Source: DASZPL01 sp035550315 (GTDB taxonomy: Bacteria; Actinomycetota; Actinomycetes; JAFAQI01). Taken from it: a DNA stretch of 33,208 bases. Position numbers and translations under genes: made by a program. A model generated the notes under the pieces. It saw only the letters and a program-made list of their open reading frames with translations, did not search any database and was not told the DNA's origin. Of this stretch, positions 1 to 7,985 are shown piece by piece; position 1 is the first letter of the stretch, and the number at the start of each line of letters is the position of its first letter. The DNA lies in assembly GCA_035550315.1 (NCBI GenBank), contig DASZPL010000088.1, positions 1 through 33,208 on the forward strand, given 5' to 3'.

Positions 1-623
1 AACAGCCCGGGCACCAGGCCGTTGACCTGGATGCCGTACGGCGACCACTCGACGGCGAGTGTCTCGACCAGATTCTTCACGCCAGCCTTCGCCGCCGCGG
101 AGTGGGCGAAGCCAGGACCACCGGTCCAGGCGTACGACGCACCCACGTTGACGATCGAGGCCGGTGTGCCCGCCGCCAGGTGCCGGCGCGCGAACTCCCG
201 GGCGCAGAAGAAGGTGCCGTTCAGCGTGATGTCGACGACCGTGCGCCAGGCGTTCGGTGACATCTCCTCGGCCGGCACGGGGAAGTTCGCCGCCGCGTTG
301 TTGACGAGCACGCCGGGCAGCCCGACTGCGGTCGTCGCCGCATCGAACGCGGCCGCCACCTGGTCGGGATCGCGGATGTCGCACGCGACCGTGATGACGC
401 GGCGGCCCAGCGCGGTGATGGCGGCCTCGCCCTGCTCAAGGTGATCGGGCTTGCGGCTGGCGATCACGATGTCGGCGCCCAGCCGGGCGAACTCGACCGC
501 GATCGCCCGCCCGAGCCCGGTGCCGCCGCCGGTGACGAAGACCGCGACGCCGTCGAACGTCCCGGCCGGTAGCGCCGCGGCTCCGAGCGCCGGCGGCTCC
601 GGCAAGCCCGGCAGCCGATCCAT
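1..623 (-). CDS. 2,4-dienoyl-CoA reductase-like SDR (3' end outside window)
   Basis: Short-chain dehydrogenase of which 207 residues are visible; the C-terminus lies beyond base 1. The Rossmann motif TGGGTGLG is at residues 31-38 and the NNAAANF segment near 108-114. The usual YxxxK catalytic pair is absent. Instead there is Y164, then S175 and K179 in the string HSAAAKAG. A tyrosine 11 residues before an SxxxK pair is the arrangement I recall for mitochondrial 2,4-dienoyl-CoA reductase (Tyr199/Ser210/Lys214), and N135 fits the catalytic Asn region. The likely role is NADPH-dependent reduction of 2,4-dienoyl-CoA during beta-oxidation of unsaturated acids, matching the FadD/FadE neighbours. 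The ATG at 623 is the furthest upstream possible start, because an in-frame TAA lies at 635-633. That same TAA begins TAATCT, a -10-like hexamer 6 nt before the ATG. It is divergent from the EthD gene. Confidence 0.8.
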   Translation of the reverse strand, partial: MDRLPGLPEPPALGAAALPAGTFDGVAVFVTGGGTGLGRAIAVEFARLGADIVIASRKPDHLEQGEAAITALGRRVITVACDIRDPDQVAAAFDAATTAVGLPGVLVNNAAANFPVPAEEMSPNAWRTVVDITLNGTFFCAREFARRHLAAGTPASIVNVGASYAWTGGPGFAHSAAAKAGVKNLVETLAVEWSPYGIQVNGLVPGL

Positions 624-629
624 GCCGGG

Positions 630-635
630 AGATTA
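630..635 (-). promoter_or_regulatory. Candidate -10 box of a leaderless promoter (TAATCT)
   Basis: TAATCT lies 6 nt upstream of the SDR ATG, so transcription would start at or next to the A of the start codon. No Shine-Dalgarno sequence is present and no convincing -35 is seen. It is one of several such placements in this window. Confidence 0.4.
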
Positions 636-675
636 CTCAGTACGGTGTGACTCCGATCGGTATCGAGGAGGCAGC

Positions 676-963
676 GTGATCCGGCTCAGCGTGCTTTACC
701 CGAACAGCGACGACGCGACGTTCGACCACGACTACTACCGCACCAAGCACGTGCCGCTGGCCGTGGAGAAGTGGAAGCCGAAGGCCGCCGAGATCGACCG
801 CGGCATCAACGGCCCGTACGTCGCCGCCGTGCACTTCACCTTCGAGTCGGACGAGGCGATGCAGGCCGCGCTGGGAGCGCCGGACACGGCGGCGATCCAG
901 GCCGACGTCGCCAACTACACGAACATCAGCCCGGTGATGCAGATCAGCTCGATCGAGGGTTGA
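676..963 (+). CDS. EthD domain-containing protein
   Basis: Small protein of 95 residues, a dimeric alpha-beta barrel of the EthD type. The N-terminal IRLSVLYPN strand and the FDHDYYRTKHVPL segment are typical of the family, whose members are often found beside oxidative catabolic genes and P450s; the exact reaction is generally unknown. I chose GTG 676 because GAGGAG (665-670) sits 5 nt upstream; longer readings would run into the divergent promoter region. The stop TGA (961-963) overlaps the TTG start of the next ligase gene (TTGA), so the two are probably translationally coupled. A P450 lies two genes downstream, consistent with an accessory role in oxidation, but that link is only contextual. 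Confidence 0.82.
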   Translation: MIRLSVLYPNSDDATFDHDYYRTKHVPLAVEKWKPKAAEIDRGINGPYVAAVHFTFESDEAMQAALGAPDTAAIQADVANYTNISPVMQISSIEG

Positions 964-2633
964 CCGCCGCACCAACCTTCGCCGACCTGCTGCTGGCACG
1001 CGGCGACGACGCCGGGGCCGCGCTGCACTGTGGGGACCTGACCTGGTCCTGGCGCGAGCTGCTCGACCAGGCGCTGATTCGCGCGGCCGTGATGCGCGAC
1101 CTGCGCCGCCCGGACCGGCCGCTGCATGTCGGTGTCCTGCTCGAGAACACCGCTGAGTACGTCGCCTGGATCTACGGCGCGGCGTTCGCGCGCGCCACGG
1201 TCGTCGGCATCAACTCCACGCGCCGCGGCGATGCGCTGGCCCACGACATCCGCCACACCGACTGCCAAGTGGTGGTCACCGACCGCGACCGCGCCGGCCT
1301 GCTCGACGGACTCGATCTCGGCGTCGAGCAGCACTTCCTGGTCGACACCGAGCCCTACCGGGAGCTGCTCGCGACCACCGAGCCCGCGGCGCCGAACGCG
1401 GACCGGCCCGAGCCGGCCGACCGGTTGCTGCTGCTGTTCACGTCCGGCTCGACCGGAGCGCCGAAAGCCGTGATCTGCACGACCGGCCGGCTCGCCGCCG
1501 TCGCCAACGGCGCCGTGGACAGCCTCGGCATCCGGGCGGACGACGTGCTCTACCAAGCGATGCCGATGTTCCACGGCAACGCGATCATGGCCAGCCTGGC
1601 GCCGGCCGCGGCGCTCGGCGCCCCGGTCGCGCTGCGGCCACGGTTCTCGGCGTCGCAGTTCCTGCCCGACGTCCGGCGTTACGGCGCGACGTACTTCAAC
1701 TATGTCGGCCGCTCGCTCGCCTACATCCTGGCGACGCCGGAGCGCTCCGACGACGCCGACAACCCGCTGCGCCGCGGCTTCGGCACCGAGGCGTCGCTGC
1801 GCGACCGGGAGCAGTTCGAGCGCCGGTTCGGCTGCGAACTGCTGGAGAGCTACGGCTCGAGCGAGGGCGTGATCGCGACGTTCCGGCCGCCGGGCACACC
1901 GCCCGCGTCGATCGGCCGGCCGCAGCCGAGACCCGGCTCCGACGTCGCGGTCGCGGACCCGCAGACCGGCGCCGTCTGCCCGCCCGCCGTGTTCGACCAG
2001 CACGGCCGGGTGCTCAACGGCGATGTGGCGATCGGCGAGATCGTCGACCGTGGCGGCGCGCCCGGGTTCGAGGGCTACTACCGCAACGACGCCGCGACCG
2101 CCCAGAGACTGCGCGACGGTTGGTACTGGACCGGCGACCTCGGATTCGCCGACGCCGACGGCAACCTTTACTTCGCCGGGCGAAGCAACGACTGGTTGCG
2201 GGTGGACTCGGAGAACTTCGCCACGGCGCCGATCGAGGCGATCCTCGCCCGGCATCCGGCGGCAGTGATGGTGGCGGTCTACGCCGTACCCGACCCGCGC
2301 ACCGGCGACCAGGTGATGGCCGCGATCGAACTGGGGACCACGTTCGACGCCGGCGGTTTCGGCGAGTTCCTGGCGGCGCAACCCGACCTCGGCACGAAGT
2401 GGGCGCCGCGGTTTGTGCGGCTGGTCGAGGCGATGCCGCTGACCGCGACCAACAAGGTCGACAAGGCGCCGCTGCGCGCCGCGGGCTGGGCCACGACCGA
2501 TCCGGTGTTCTGGCGACCCGGCGCAGAGCCGACCTACCGGCCGCTGACGGCCGCCGACCGCGCCGACCTGCTCGCCGAGTTCGAGCGACACGGCCGCGAC
2601 CACTTGCTGCCGGCCTCGGCTCGTGACGTCTAG
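960..2633 (+). CDS. Acyl-CoA ligase, FadD1/FadD17-like
   Basis: ATP-dependent acyl-CoA synthetase of 557 residues in the ANL superfamily. It activates a carboxylic acid through an acyl-adenylate to the CoA thioester. The phosphate-binding loop FTSGSTGAPK is near residue 160, YGSSEG near 298, WTGDLGF near 390, the hinge region RSNDWLRVDSENF near 408, and the C-terminal catalytic lysine motif NKVDKAPL near 500. The overall pattern, including VDSENFATAPIE, resembles mycobacterial FadD17/FadD1, where FadD17 belongs to the cholesterol side-chain activation set; the substrate here is inferred only. No in-frame ATG or GTG exists near the expected N-terminus, so TTG 960, overlapping the EthD stop, is the best start. 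The P450 begins 10 nt after the stop. Confidence 0.85.
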   Translation: MTAAPTFADLLLARGDDAGAALHCGDLTWSWRELLDQALIRAAVMRDLRRPDRPLHVGVLLENTAEYVAWIYGAAFARATVVGINSTRRGDALAHDIRHTDCQVVVTDRDRAGLLDGLDLGVEQHFLVDTEPYRELLATTEPAAPNADRPEPADRLLLLFTSGSTGAPKAVICTTGRLAAVANGAVDSLGIRADDVLYQAMPMFHGNAIMASLAPAAALGAPVALRPRFSASQFLPDVRRYGATYFNYVGRSLAYILATPERSDDADNPLRRGFGTEASLRDREQFERRFGCELLESYGSSEGVIATFRPPGTPPASIGRPQPRPGSDVAVADPQTGAVCPPAVFDQHGRVLNGDVAIGEIVDRGGAPGFEGYYRNDAATAQRLRDGWYWTGDLGFADADGNLYFAGRSNDWLRVDSENFATAPIEAILARHPAAVMVAVYAVPDPRTGDQVMAAIELGTTFDAGGFGEFLAAQPDLGTKWAPRFVRLVEAMPLTATNKVDKAPLRAAGWATTDPVFWRPGAEPTYRPLTAADRADLLAEFERHGRDHLLPASARDV

Positions 2634-2636
2634 ATT
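2631..2636 (+). promoter_or_regulatory. Candidate -10 box (TAGATT) upstream of the P450
   Basis: TAGATT overlaps the TAG stop of the upstream ligase and ends 7 nt before the P450 ATG at 2644. No Shine-Dalgarno sequence precedes that ATG, so an internal leaderless promoter is plausible even though the genes are co-directional. A good -35 is not visible. Confidence 0.35.
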
Positions 2637-2643
2637 GCCCTGC

Positions 2644-3858
2644 ATGGCGAGACCCGAGGCCGTCGCGGTCGACCCGGAGATCTACTGGGATCCCTACGAC
2701 ATCGCGATCGACACCGACCCGCATCCGGTGTGGCGCCGGATGCGCGACGAGGCGCCGCTCTACCGCAACGACCGGCACGACTTCTGGGCGCTGTCGAGGT
2801 ACGCCGACGTGCTCGCCGCATCGCGGGAGCCGCTGATCTACAGCTCCGCAAAGGGCACCGTGCTGGAGATCATGGGCGAGGGCCAACTCACCCGCCCGGG
2901 ACTGATCATTTTCATGGACCCGCCGGAGCACAACAGCCTGCGGGCGCTGGTGTCGAAAGCGTTCACGCCGAGGCGGATCGCGGCGCTCGAGGAGCAGATC
3001 CGCGCGATCTGCGTGGATCTGCTCGATCCCTACGTCGGCAGCGGCGGGTTCGACTACGTCGCCGACTTCGGCGCCCAGCTGCCGTCCAAAGTCATCTCGG
3101 CGCTGCTCGGCGTACCCGCCGCGGACCAGCCGCACGTGCTCCAGGTGATCAACACGACGTTCCACCTCGACCCGGACAGCGGGATGGTCAACGACGTCTC
3201 GCTCGGCGCCCAGGTCGAGCTGTGGGAGTACCTCACCGATCAGCTGGAGCAGCGTCGCCGCACGCCGTCGGACGACATGCTGACCGCACTGGTCGAGGTC
3301 GAGCTGACCGACGACGGCGAGCGCCGCAAGCTGACCGCCGAGGAGGCAGTCGCCTTCGCCGGCCTGCTGATCTCTGCGGGCACCGAGACGGTCGCGCGGC
3401 TGCTCGGCTGGACCGCCATCGTCCTCGACCAGCACCCGGAGCAGCGAGCGGCGTTGGTCGAGGATCCGTCGCTGGTGCCGAACGCGGTCGAAGAACTGCT
3501 GCGCTACGAAGCGCCGTCGCCGGTGCAAGGCCGGACGCTGACGCAGCAGGTTGAGCTCTACGGCACGGCGCTCCCCCAGGGCGCGCGGGTGCTGCTACTC
3601 ACCGGCTCGGCCGGCCGCGACGAGCGGGCATTCCCCGACCCGGACCGATTCGACGTACGACGCAAGATCGACCAGCACGTCAGCTTCGGCGTCGGCACGC
3701 ACTACTGCCTCGGCGCCGCGCTCGCCCGGCTGGAAGGCCGGGTCGCGATCGCCGAGACGTTGGCCCGGTTCCCGACCTGGCAGGTCGACCACGACCGCGC
3801 GGTGCGGCTGCACACCTCGACCGTGCGCGGCTACCAGCACGTGCCGATCGCGGTCTGA
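2644..3858 (+). CDS. Cytochrome P450
   Basis: Soluble bacterial P450 monooxygenase of 404 residues, normal length for the family. Visible elements are the I-helix oxygen-activation motif AGTET (245-249), the K-helix ExxR (E284-R287), and the heme-binding loop FGVGTHYCLG with the proximal ligand C355. It needs ferredoxin and reductase partners, none of which is encoded here. Position between two acyl-CoA ligases suggests it hydroxylates the substrate, or an intermediate, that the ligases activate, as P450s do at the terminal carbon of steroid side chains; the substrate is not readable. ATG 2644 is preferred over GTG 2623, which would place the start inside the preceding ligase gene. Eight bases separate its stop from the next GTG start. 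Confidence 0.95.
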   Translation: MARPEAVAVDPEIYWDPYDIAIDTDPHPVWRRMRDEAPLYRNDRHDFWALSRYADVLAASREPLIYSSAKGTVLEIMGEGQLTRPGLIIFMDPPEHNSLRALVSKAFTPRRIAALEEQIRAICVDLLDPYVGSGGFDYVADFGAQLPSKVISALLGVPAADQPHVLQVINTTFHLDPDSGMVNDVSLGAQVELWEYLTDQLEQRRRTPSDDMLTALVEVELTDDGERRKLTAEEAVAFAGLLISAGTETVARLLGWTAIVLDQHPEQRAALVEDPSLVPNAVEELLRYEAPSPVQGRTLTQQVELYGTALPQGARVLLLTGSAGRDERAFPDPDRFDVRRKIDQHVSFGVGTHYCLGAALARLEGRVAIAETLARFPTWQVDHDRAVRLHTSTVRGYQHVPIAV

Positions 3859-3865
3859 GGCGACG

Positions 3866-5494
3866 GTGAGCGTCGACTCCGACCCGCGCGCCGACCTGCG
3901 CTGGGGCACGACCAGCCGGTTGGTGCGCGACGTCGCCATTCGACGCGCGGACGCCGACGTCGTGGTCGACGGCGACGTGCGGCTCACCGGCCGCGAGCTT
4001 GACGATGCGGTCGACGCAATCGCCCGCGCCGTCGTCGCCGCCGGGGTCGAGGCCGGCGACCGAGTCGCGGTGTGGGGGCAGAACAGCGCGCGCTGGATGA
4101 TCGCGGCGCTCGGGCTGCAGCGCGCCGGCGCGGTGCTCGTGCCGCTGAACACCCGGTTCCTCGGCGAGGAAGCGGCGTACATCCTGGCCAAGAGCCGGGC
4201 CCGGCTGCTGTTCACCGTCAGCGACTTCCTCGGCCGTGACTACGCCGCGACGCTGGCCGCCCAGGCCGGCGGGTACGGCGACGGCCATCCGATCGCGAAC
4301 CTGCCGGAGCTGCGGCAGGTCATCGTGATGTCCGGGTCCGGCGGCGAAGCATGCGTCAGCTGGGACGAGTTCGTGGACTCCGGCACGGGCGTCTCGGACG
4401 CGCAGGTCGCGGAGCGCGAGGCCGGGATCCAGCCGGACGACCTCTCGGACATTCTCTTCACCTCCGGCACGACCGGCCGGCCGAAGGGCGCGATGTGCAC
4501 CCACGGCCAGACGCTGCGGGCGTACGCCGTGTGGAGCCAGGTCGTCGGGCTGCGGGAGGGCGACCGCTACCTGATCGTGAACCCGTTCTTCCACGGCTTC
4601 GGCTACAAGGCGGGGTGGCTGGCCTCGCTGATGACCGGCGCCACCATCATCCCAGCGGCGACCTTGGACGTGCCGGTCGTGCTGGACACGATCCGCCGCG
4701 AGCGGATCAGCGTGCTGCCCGGCACACCGACGCTCTACCAGACATTGCTCGAGCATCCGGCCTTCTCCCCGGAGGCGGTCAGCTCGCTGCGGCTCGCTGT
4801 CACCGGCGCGGCCAACGTGCCGCCAGCGCTGCTCTATCGGCTGAAGGAGTCGCTGGGCTTCGACGACGTGGTCACCGGCTACGGCCTCACCGAGTCGTGC
4901 GCCATCGTTGCCATGTGCCGCCACGACGATCCGCTCGAGGTCGTGGCCAGCAGCTGCGGCCGGCCGCTGCCGGGCCTGGAGGTCCGCGTCGTCGATGCAG
5001 CCGGCGACGAAGTGGCGCGCGGCGAGGAGGGTGAGATTGTCGTCCGCGGCTACACCGTGATGCGCGGCTATCTCGACGAGCCCGAGGAGACGGCGGCGAC
5101 CATCGACGCCGACGGTTGGCTGCACACCGGCGACATCGGCACCATGAACGCCGAGGGGCTGCTGCACATCACCGACCGGCTGAAGGACATGTTCATCGTC
5201 GGCGGCTTCAACGTCTATCCCGCCGAGGTCGAGCAGATCCTCAGCAATCACGAGGCCGTCGCGCAGGTCGCGGTCGTCGGCGTCCCGGACGAGCGGATGG
5301 GCGAGGTCGGCGCGGCCTTCGTCGTACCGCGCAACGGCGCGACCGTCACGCCCGACGACCTGGTCGCGTACAGCCGGGAGCACATGGCGAACTACAAGGT
5401 GCCCCGCCAGGTCCACGTGGTCGACGAACTGCCGCTGAACGCGAGCGGCAAGGTGCTCAAGAACGTGCTGCGCGACCGCCTGCTGCCGACCTAA
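3866..5494 (+). CDS. Acyl-CoA ligase, FadD3-like
   Basis: Second ANL-type acyl-CoA synthetase, 542 residues. The P-loop FTSGTTGRPKGA is at about 198-209, GYGLTES about 338, LHTGDIG about 419, the hinge DRLKDMFIVGGFNVYP about 437-452 and the C-terminal NASGKVLK lysine about 525-532, so it is probably active. It aligns by eye better with FadD3 (the 3aα-H-4α(3'-propanoate)-7aβ-methylhexahydro-1,5-indanedione CoA ligase of cholesterol ring catabolism) and related medium/long-chain ligases than with the FadD17-like gene upstream; the FadD3 assignment is tentative. GTG 3866 has TGAGG about 7 nt upstream, formed by the P450 stop region. A long palindrome follows the gene, so it may end the first transcription unit. 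Confidence 0.85.
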   Translation: MSVDSDPRADLRWGTTSRLVRDVAIRRADADVVVDGDVRLTGRELDDAVDAIARAVVAAGVEAGDRVAVWGQNSARWMIAALGLQRAGAVLVPLNTRFLGEEAAYILAKSRARLLFTVSDFLGRDYAATLAAQAGGYGDGHPIANLPELRQVIVMSGSGGEACVSWDEFVDSGTGVSDAQVAEREAGIQPDDLSDILFTSGTTGRPKGAMCTHGQTLRAYAVWSQVVGLREGDRYLIVNPFFHGFGYKAGWLASLMTGATIIPAATLDVPVVLDTIRRERISVLPGTPTLYQTLLEHPAFSPEAVSSLRLAVTGAANVPPALLYRLKESLGFDDVVTGYGLTESCAIVAMCRHDDPLEVVASSCGRPLPGLEVRVVDAAGDEVARGEEGEIVVRGYTVMRGYLDEPEETAATIDADGWLHTGDIGTMNAEGLLHITDRLKDMFIVGGFNVYPAEVEQILSNHEAVAQVAVVGVPDERMGEVGAAFVVPRNGATVTPDDLVAYSREHMANYKVPRQVHVVDELPLNASGKVLKNVLRDRLLPT

Positions 5495-5511
5495 CACACC
5501 CGCGCCCCCCT

Positions 5512-5576
5512 TCGCCGAGTGCGACGAAACTGGCGTTTCTCGGCGCTTGGAACGCGAGGTTCGTCGCACTCGGCGA
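5512..5576. repeat. 65-bp interrupted palindrome between ligase and CoA-transferase genes
   Basis: A perfect 17-bp inverted repeat (arms 5512-5528 and 5560-5576; left arm TCGCCGAGTGCGACGAA) surrounds a 31-nt core. Within the core GCGTT (5533-5537) and AACGC (5551-5555) pair about the same centre, base 5544, as do C5530-T5531 with A5557-G5558. The whole element is therefore a near-continuous dyad. There is no T-run after it, so it is not a classical intrinsic terminator. It could be a bidirectional terminator, a processing signal, or a dispersed intergenic palindromic repeat. I found no second copy in the window. Confidence 0.85.
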
Positions 5577-5599
5577 GAGGAAGTTGGCCGATGACTTCG

Positions 5600-5605
5600 T
5601 AGGCT
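5600..5605 (+). promoter_or_regulatory. Candidate -10 box of a leaderless promoter (TAGGCT)
   Basis: TAGGCT ends 6 nt before the GTG at 5612 and lies just downstream of the palindrome, so the CoA-transferase gene may have its own leaderless promoter. The -35 region is poor. Confidence 0.35.
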
Positions 5606-5611
5606 GCGGGT

Positions 5612-6817
5612 GTGGCGGGGTTGCCGCTCGACGGGGTGCGGGTGCTCTCGATCGAGCAGATGCAGGCGCTCCCCTTCGCCACCCAGCTGCTCGGGCGACT
5701 CGGTGCGGACGTTGTCAAGGTCGAAGCGCCGCACGGCGATCAGGCGCGATCGTCGTTCCCGGCGATCACGGATCCTGACGGCCGCAGCGTCGGCGCGACG
5801 TTCCTGCGCAACAACCTCAACAAGCGCAGCATCTGCATCGACTGCAAGCAACCGGAAGGCCGCGACCTCGTGCTCGCGCTCGCGCCGAAGTTCGACATCG
5901 TGGCCGAGAATGCCCGGTCCGGCGCCACGACCAAGCTCGGTCTCGGTTACGAGGACATCTGCGCGGTGCACCCATCCGTGATCTACCTGTCGATCTCGGG
6001 CTTCGGCAACAGCGTCCCGTCGCCGTACCGCGACTGGCCGGCGTTCGCGGCCGTCGCCGAGGCAATGTCCGGCATCTACGAGGCGAAGCGGCCGCCGGAC
6101 GGTCCGCCGATGGTCGCGCCGGTCGGCGCCCTCGGTGACATCAGCGCCGCGTTGTTCGCCACGATCGGCCTGCTAGCTGCGCTGCGGCAGCGTGACGCGA
6201 CCGGCGAGGCACAGTACGTCGACATCGCGATGCTCGACAGCGTCGTGGCGATGACCGACGTCGTCACCAACTTCTGGTCGCTCGGCGGCAGCCTGGGCCG
6301 CAGCGGGGCGATCATCATGGACGGGTTTCGCGCCAGCGACGGCTGGTTCGTGATCCACGTCGGGCGGGAGCACCAGTTCCGGCGGCTGGTGGAGCTGATC
6401 GGCCGCCCTGAGTGGGTACACGACCCGAGGTTCGCGACCCGGGAGGGCTGGCGCGAGCATCTCGAGTCGGCGATCCGGCCCGCGGTCGAGGCGTGGGCGG
6501 CCGACCAGCCGAAAGTCGCGGTGTGCCAAACCCTGGCCGATGCCGGGATCGCGGCCGGCCCCTGCTTCACCGACGAAGAGGTCGCACACGACCCGCACCT
6601 CGCTGCGCGCCACATGATGGTCGCGATGCCTCGCACCGACGGTGTCGAGCAGCCGGTGCTGGTGCCCGGCAACCCGGTCAAGATCGCCGGCGTGCCGGAG
6701 GTCGAGGACCGCCGCGTGCCGTGGCTCGGCGAACACACCGACGAGGTGCTGCGCGCGGAGCTCGGTCTCAGCGAGACTGACCTGGCGGGCCTCCGGTCCA
6801 ACGCCGTCATCCGCTGA
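5612..6817 (+). CDS. Class III CoA-transferase (CaiB/BaiF family), copy 1
   Basis: CaiB/BaiF (family III) CoA-transferase of 401 residues. The N-terminal LPLDGVRVLSIEQ strand and the GADVVKVEAP motif are typical. The catalytic aspartate of this family (Asp169 in formyl-CoA:oxalate CoA-transferase) corresponds to the Asp in ALGDISAA, so a transferase is expected to be active. The His-Asp pair of alpha-methylacyl-CoA racemases is not seen: the position reads YRDWPAF. The likely reaction is moving CoA between an acyl-CoA and a free acid produced in the pathway; the substrate is unknown. GTG 5612 gives the canonical N-terminus. The next CoA-transferase starts 16 nt after its stop, so the two are co-transcribed and could form a heteromer or act in sequence. 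Confidence 0.9.
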   Translation: MAGLPLDGVRVLSIEQMQALPFATQLLGRLGADVVKVEAPHGDQARSSFPAITDPDGRSVGATFLRNNLNKRSICIDCKQPEGRDLVLALAPKFDIVAENARSGATTKLGLGYEDICAVHPSVIYLSISGFGNSVPSPYRDWPAFAAVAEAMSGIYEAKRPPDGPPMVAPVGALGDISAALFATIGLLAALRQRDATGEAQYVDIAMLDSVVAMTDVVTNFWSLGGSLGRSGAIIMDGFRASDGWFVIHVGREHQFRRLVELIGRPEWVHDPRFATREGWREHLESAIRPAVEAWAADQPKVAVCQTLADAGIAAGPCFTDEEVAHDPHLAARHMMVAMPRTDGVEQPVLVPGNPVKIAGVPEVEDRRVPWLGEHTDEVLRAELGLSETDLAGLRSNAVIR

Positions 6818-6833
6818 CAGACAGGATTCGCAC

Positions 6834-7985
6834 GTGACGCTGCCGCTGGAAGGGCTGCTCGTAGTCGGCCTGGAGCAAGCCATCGCCGCACCGTTCTGCA
6901 CCCGCCAGCTCGCCGACATGGGAGCGCGCGTCATCAAGGTGGAAAGCGAAACCGGCGACTTCACCCGCTACTACGACGACGTCGTTCATGGCACGTCGGC
7001 GCACTTCGCCTGGGCCAACCGCGGCAAGGAGTCGCTGGTGCTCGACCTGAAGAGCGAGGCGGGCCGCGCGGATCTCGAGTTGTTGTTGGAGCGCACCGAC
7101 GTCCTCGTGCAGAACCTCGCACCCGGCACCGCGGAGCGGCTCGGTTTCGACGCCCGCGCCGCCACGTCACGGCACGCGCAGCTGGTCGCGGTCGACATCA
7201 GCGGCTACGGCCGCGGCGGCCCGAAAGCGACCGCCCGCGCCTACGACCTGCTGGTGCAGTCGGAGTCGGGCTCGTGTGCGATCACCGGTACGCCGGAGCA
7301 TCCGGCAAAGCCGGGGGTCCCGCTGGTCGACCTCGGCACCGGCATGCACGCCGCCAACGCGATCCTCGCCGCGCTGCTGGAGCGGCAGGCCACGGGACAC
7401 GGCCGGGCAATCAGCGTCGGCATGTTCGACGTCGCAACCGACTGGATGAGCTTCGCCTTCCACCAGGCGCGCTACACCGGCCGCGACCTCGAGCCGAACG
7501 GCATGAGCAGCCCTCTGGTTGCGCCGTACGGCGCCTACCAGACCGCCGACGGTCAGACCATCGTCGTCGGTACGACGAGCGACCGGGAGTGGCAACGCTT
7601 GGCGACCGACGTGCTCGGCCGGCCCGACCTCGCCGCCGACCCGCGCTACGCCCGCAACACCGACCGGGTCGCGCGACGGGACGAGCTGGAAGGCGCGATC
7701 GCCGAGTGGGCGGCGCAGCGCGACTTCGACGACATCGCCAAGACGGTGGATGCGGCGCAACTGGGCTGGGCACGGTTCAACCGGCCGACCGACGTACTCG
7801 AACACCCGCAGCTGGTCCAGCGCGGCCGCTGGCACGACACCGGCAGCCCGGGCGGCAGCTTCCCGACACTGGCACCGCCCGCCGACGTCGACGGCTGGGA
7901 CTGGCAGCCGCACCCGGTGCCCGCCGTCGGAGAGCACACCGCGTCGATCGCGGCCGAGTTCGGGCTGTCAGCCGCGGGCAGCTAG
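6834..7985 (+). CDS. Class III CoA-transferase (CaiB/BaiF family), copy 2
   Basis: Second CaiB/BaiF protein, 383 residues, with N-terminal LPLEGLLVVGLEQAIAAPF and GARVIKVE motifs. The catalytic Asp is retained in PLVDLGTG. The segment equivalent to the racemase histidine reads ARAYDLL, so racemase activity is unlikely. The chain is only moderately similar to copy 1, so this is not a recent tandem duplication. GTG 6834 is supported by AGGA (6823-6826) about 7 nt upstream. The stop lies within CTAG (7982-7985), which is also the stop of the convergent thiolase gene, so both genes end on the same four bases. Substrate unknown. Confidence 0.9.
   Translation: MTLPLEGLLVVGLEQAIAAPFCTRQLADMGARVIKVESETGDFTRYYDDVVHGTSAHFAWANRGKESLVLDLKSEAGRADLELLLERTDVLVQNLAPGTAERLGFDARAATSRHAQLVAVDISGYGRGGPKATARAYDLLVQSESGSCAITGTPEHPAKPGVPLVDLGTGMHAANAILAALLERQATGHGRAISVGMFDVATDWMSFAFHQARYTGRDLEPNGMSSPLVAPYGAYQTADGQTIVVGTTSDREWQRLATDVLGRPDLAADPRYARNTDRVARRDELEGAIAEWAAQRDFDDIAKTVDAAQLGWARFNRPTDVLEHPQLVQRGRWHDTGSPGGSFPTLAPPADVDGWDWQPHPVPAVGEHTASIAAEFGLSAAGS

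Noticed and set aside
5512..5576. The palindrome as a CRISPR repeat or an insertion-sequence end.
   Set aside because: It occurs once in the window, has no spacer array, no flanking duplication and no transposase.
5512..5576. The palindrome as a standard intrinsic terminator.
   Set aside because: No run of T follows either arm and the loop is structured; termination cannot be excluded but the classical form is absent.
5612..7985. CoA-transferase copies 1 and 2 as alpha-methylacyl-CoA racemases.
   Set aside because: The position of the racemase catalytic His reads YRDWPAF and ARAYDLL; the transferase Asp is present instead.
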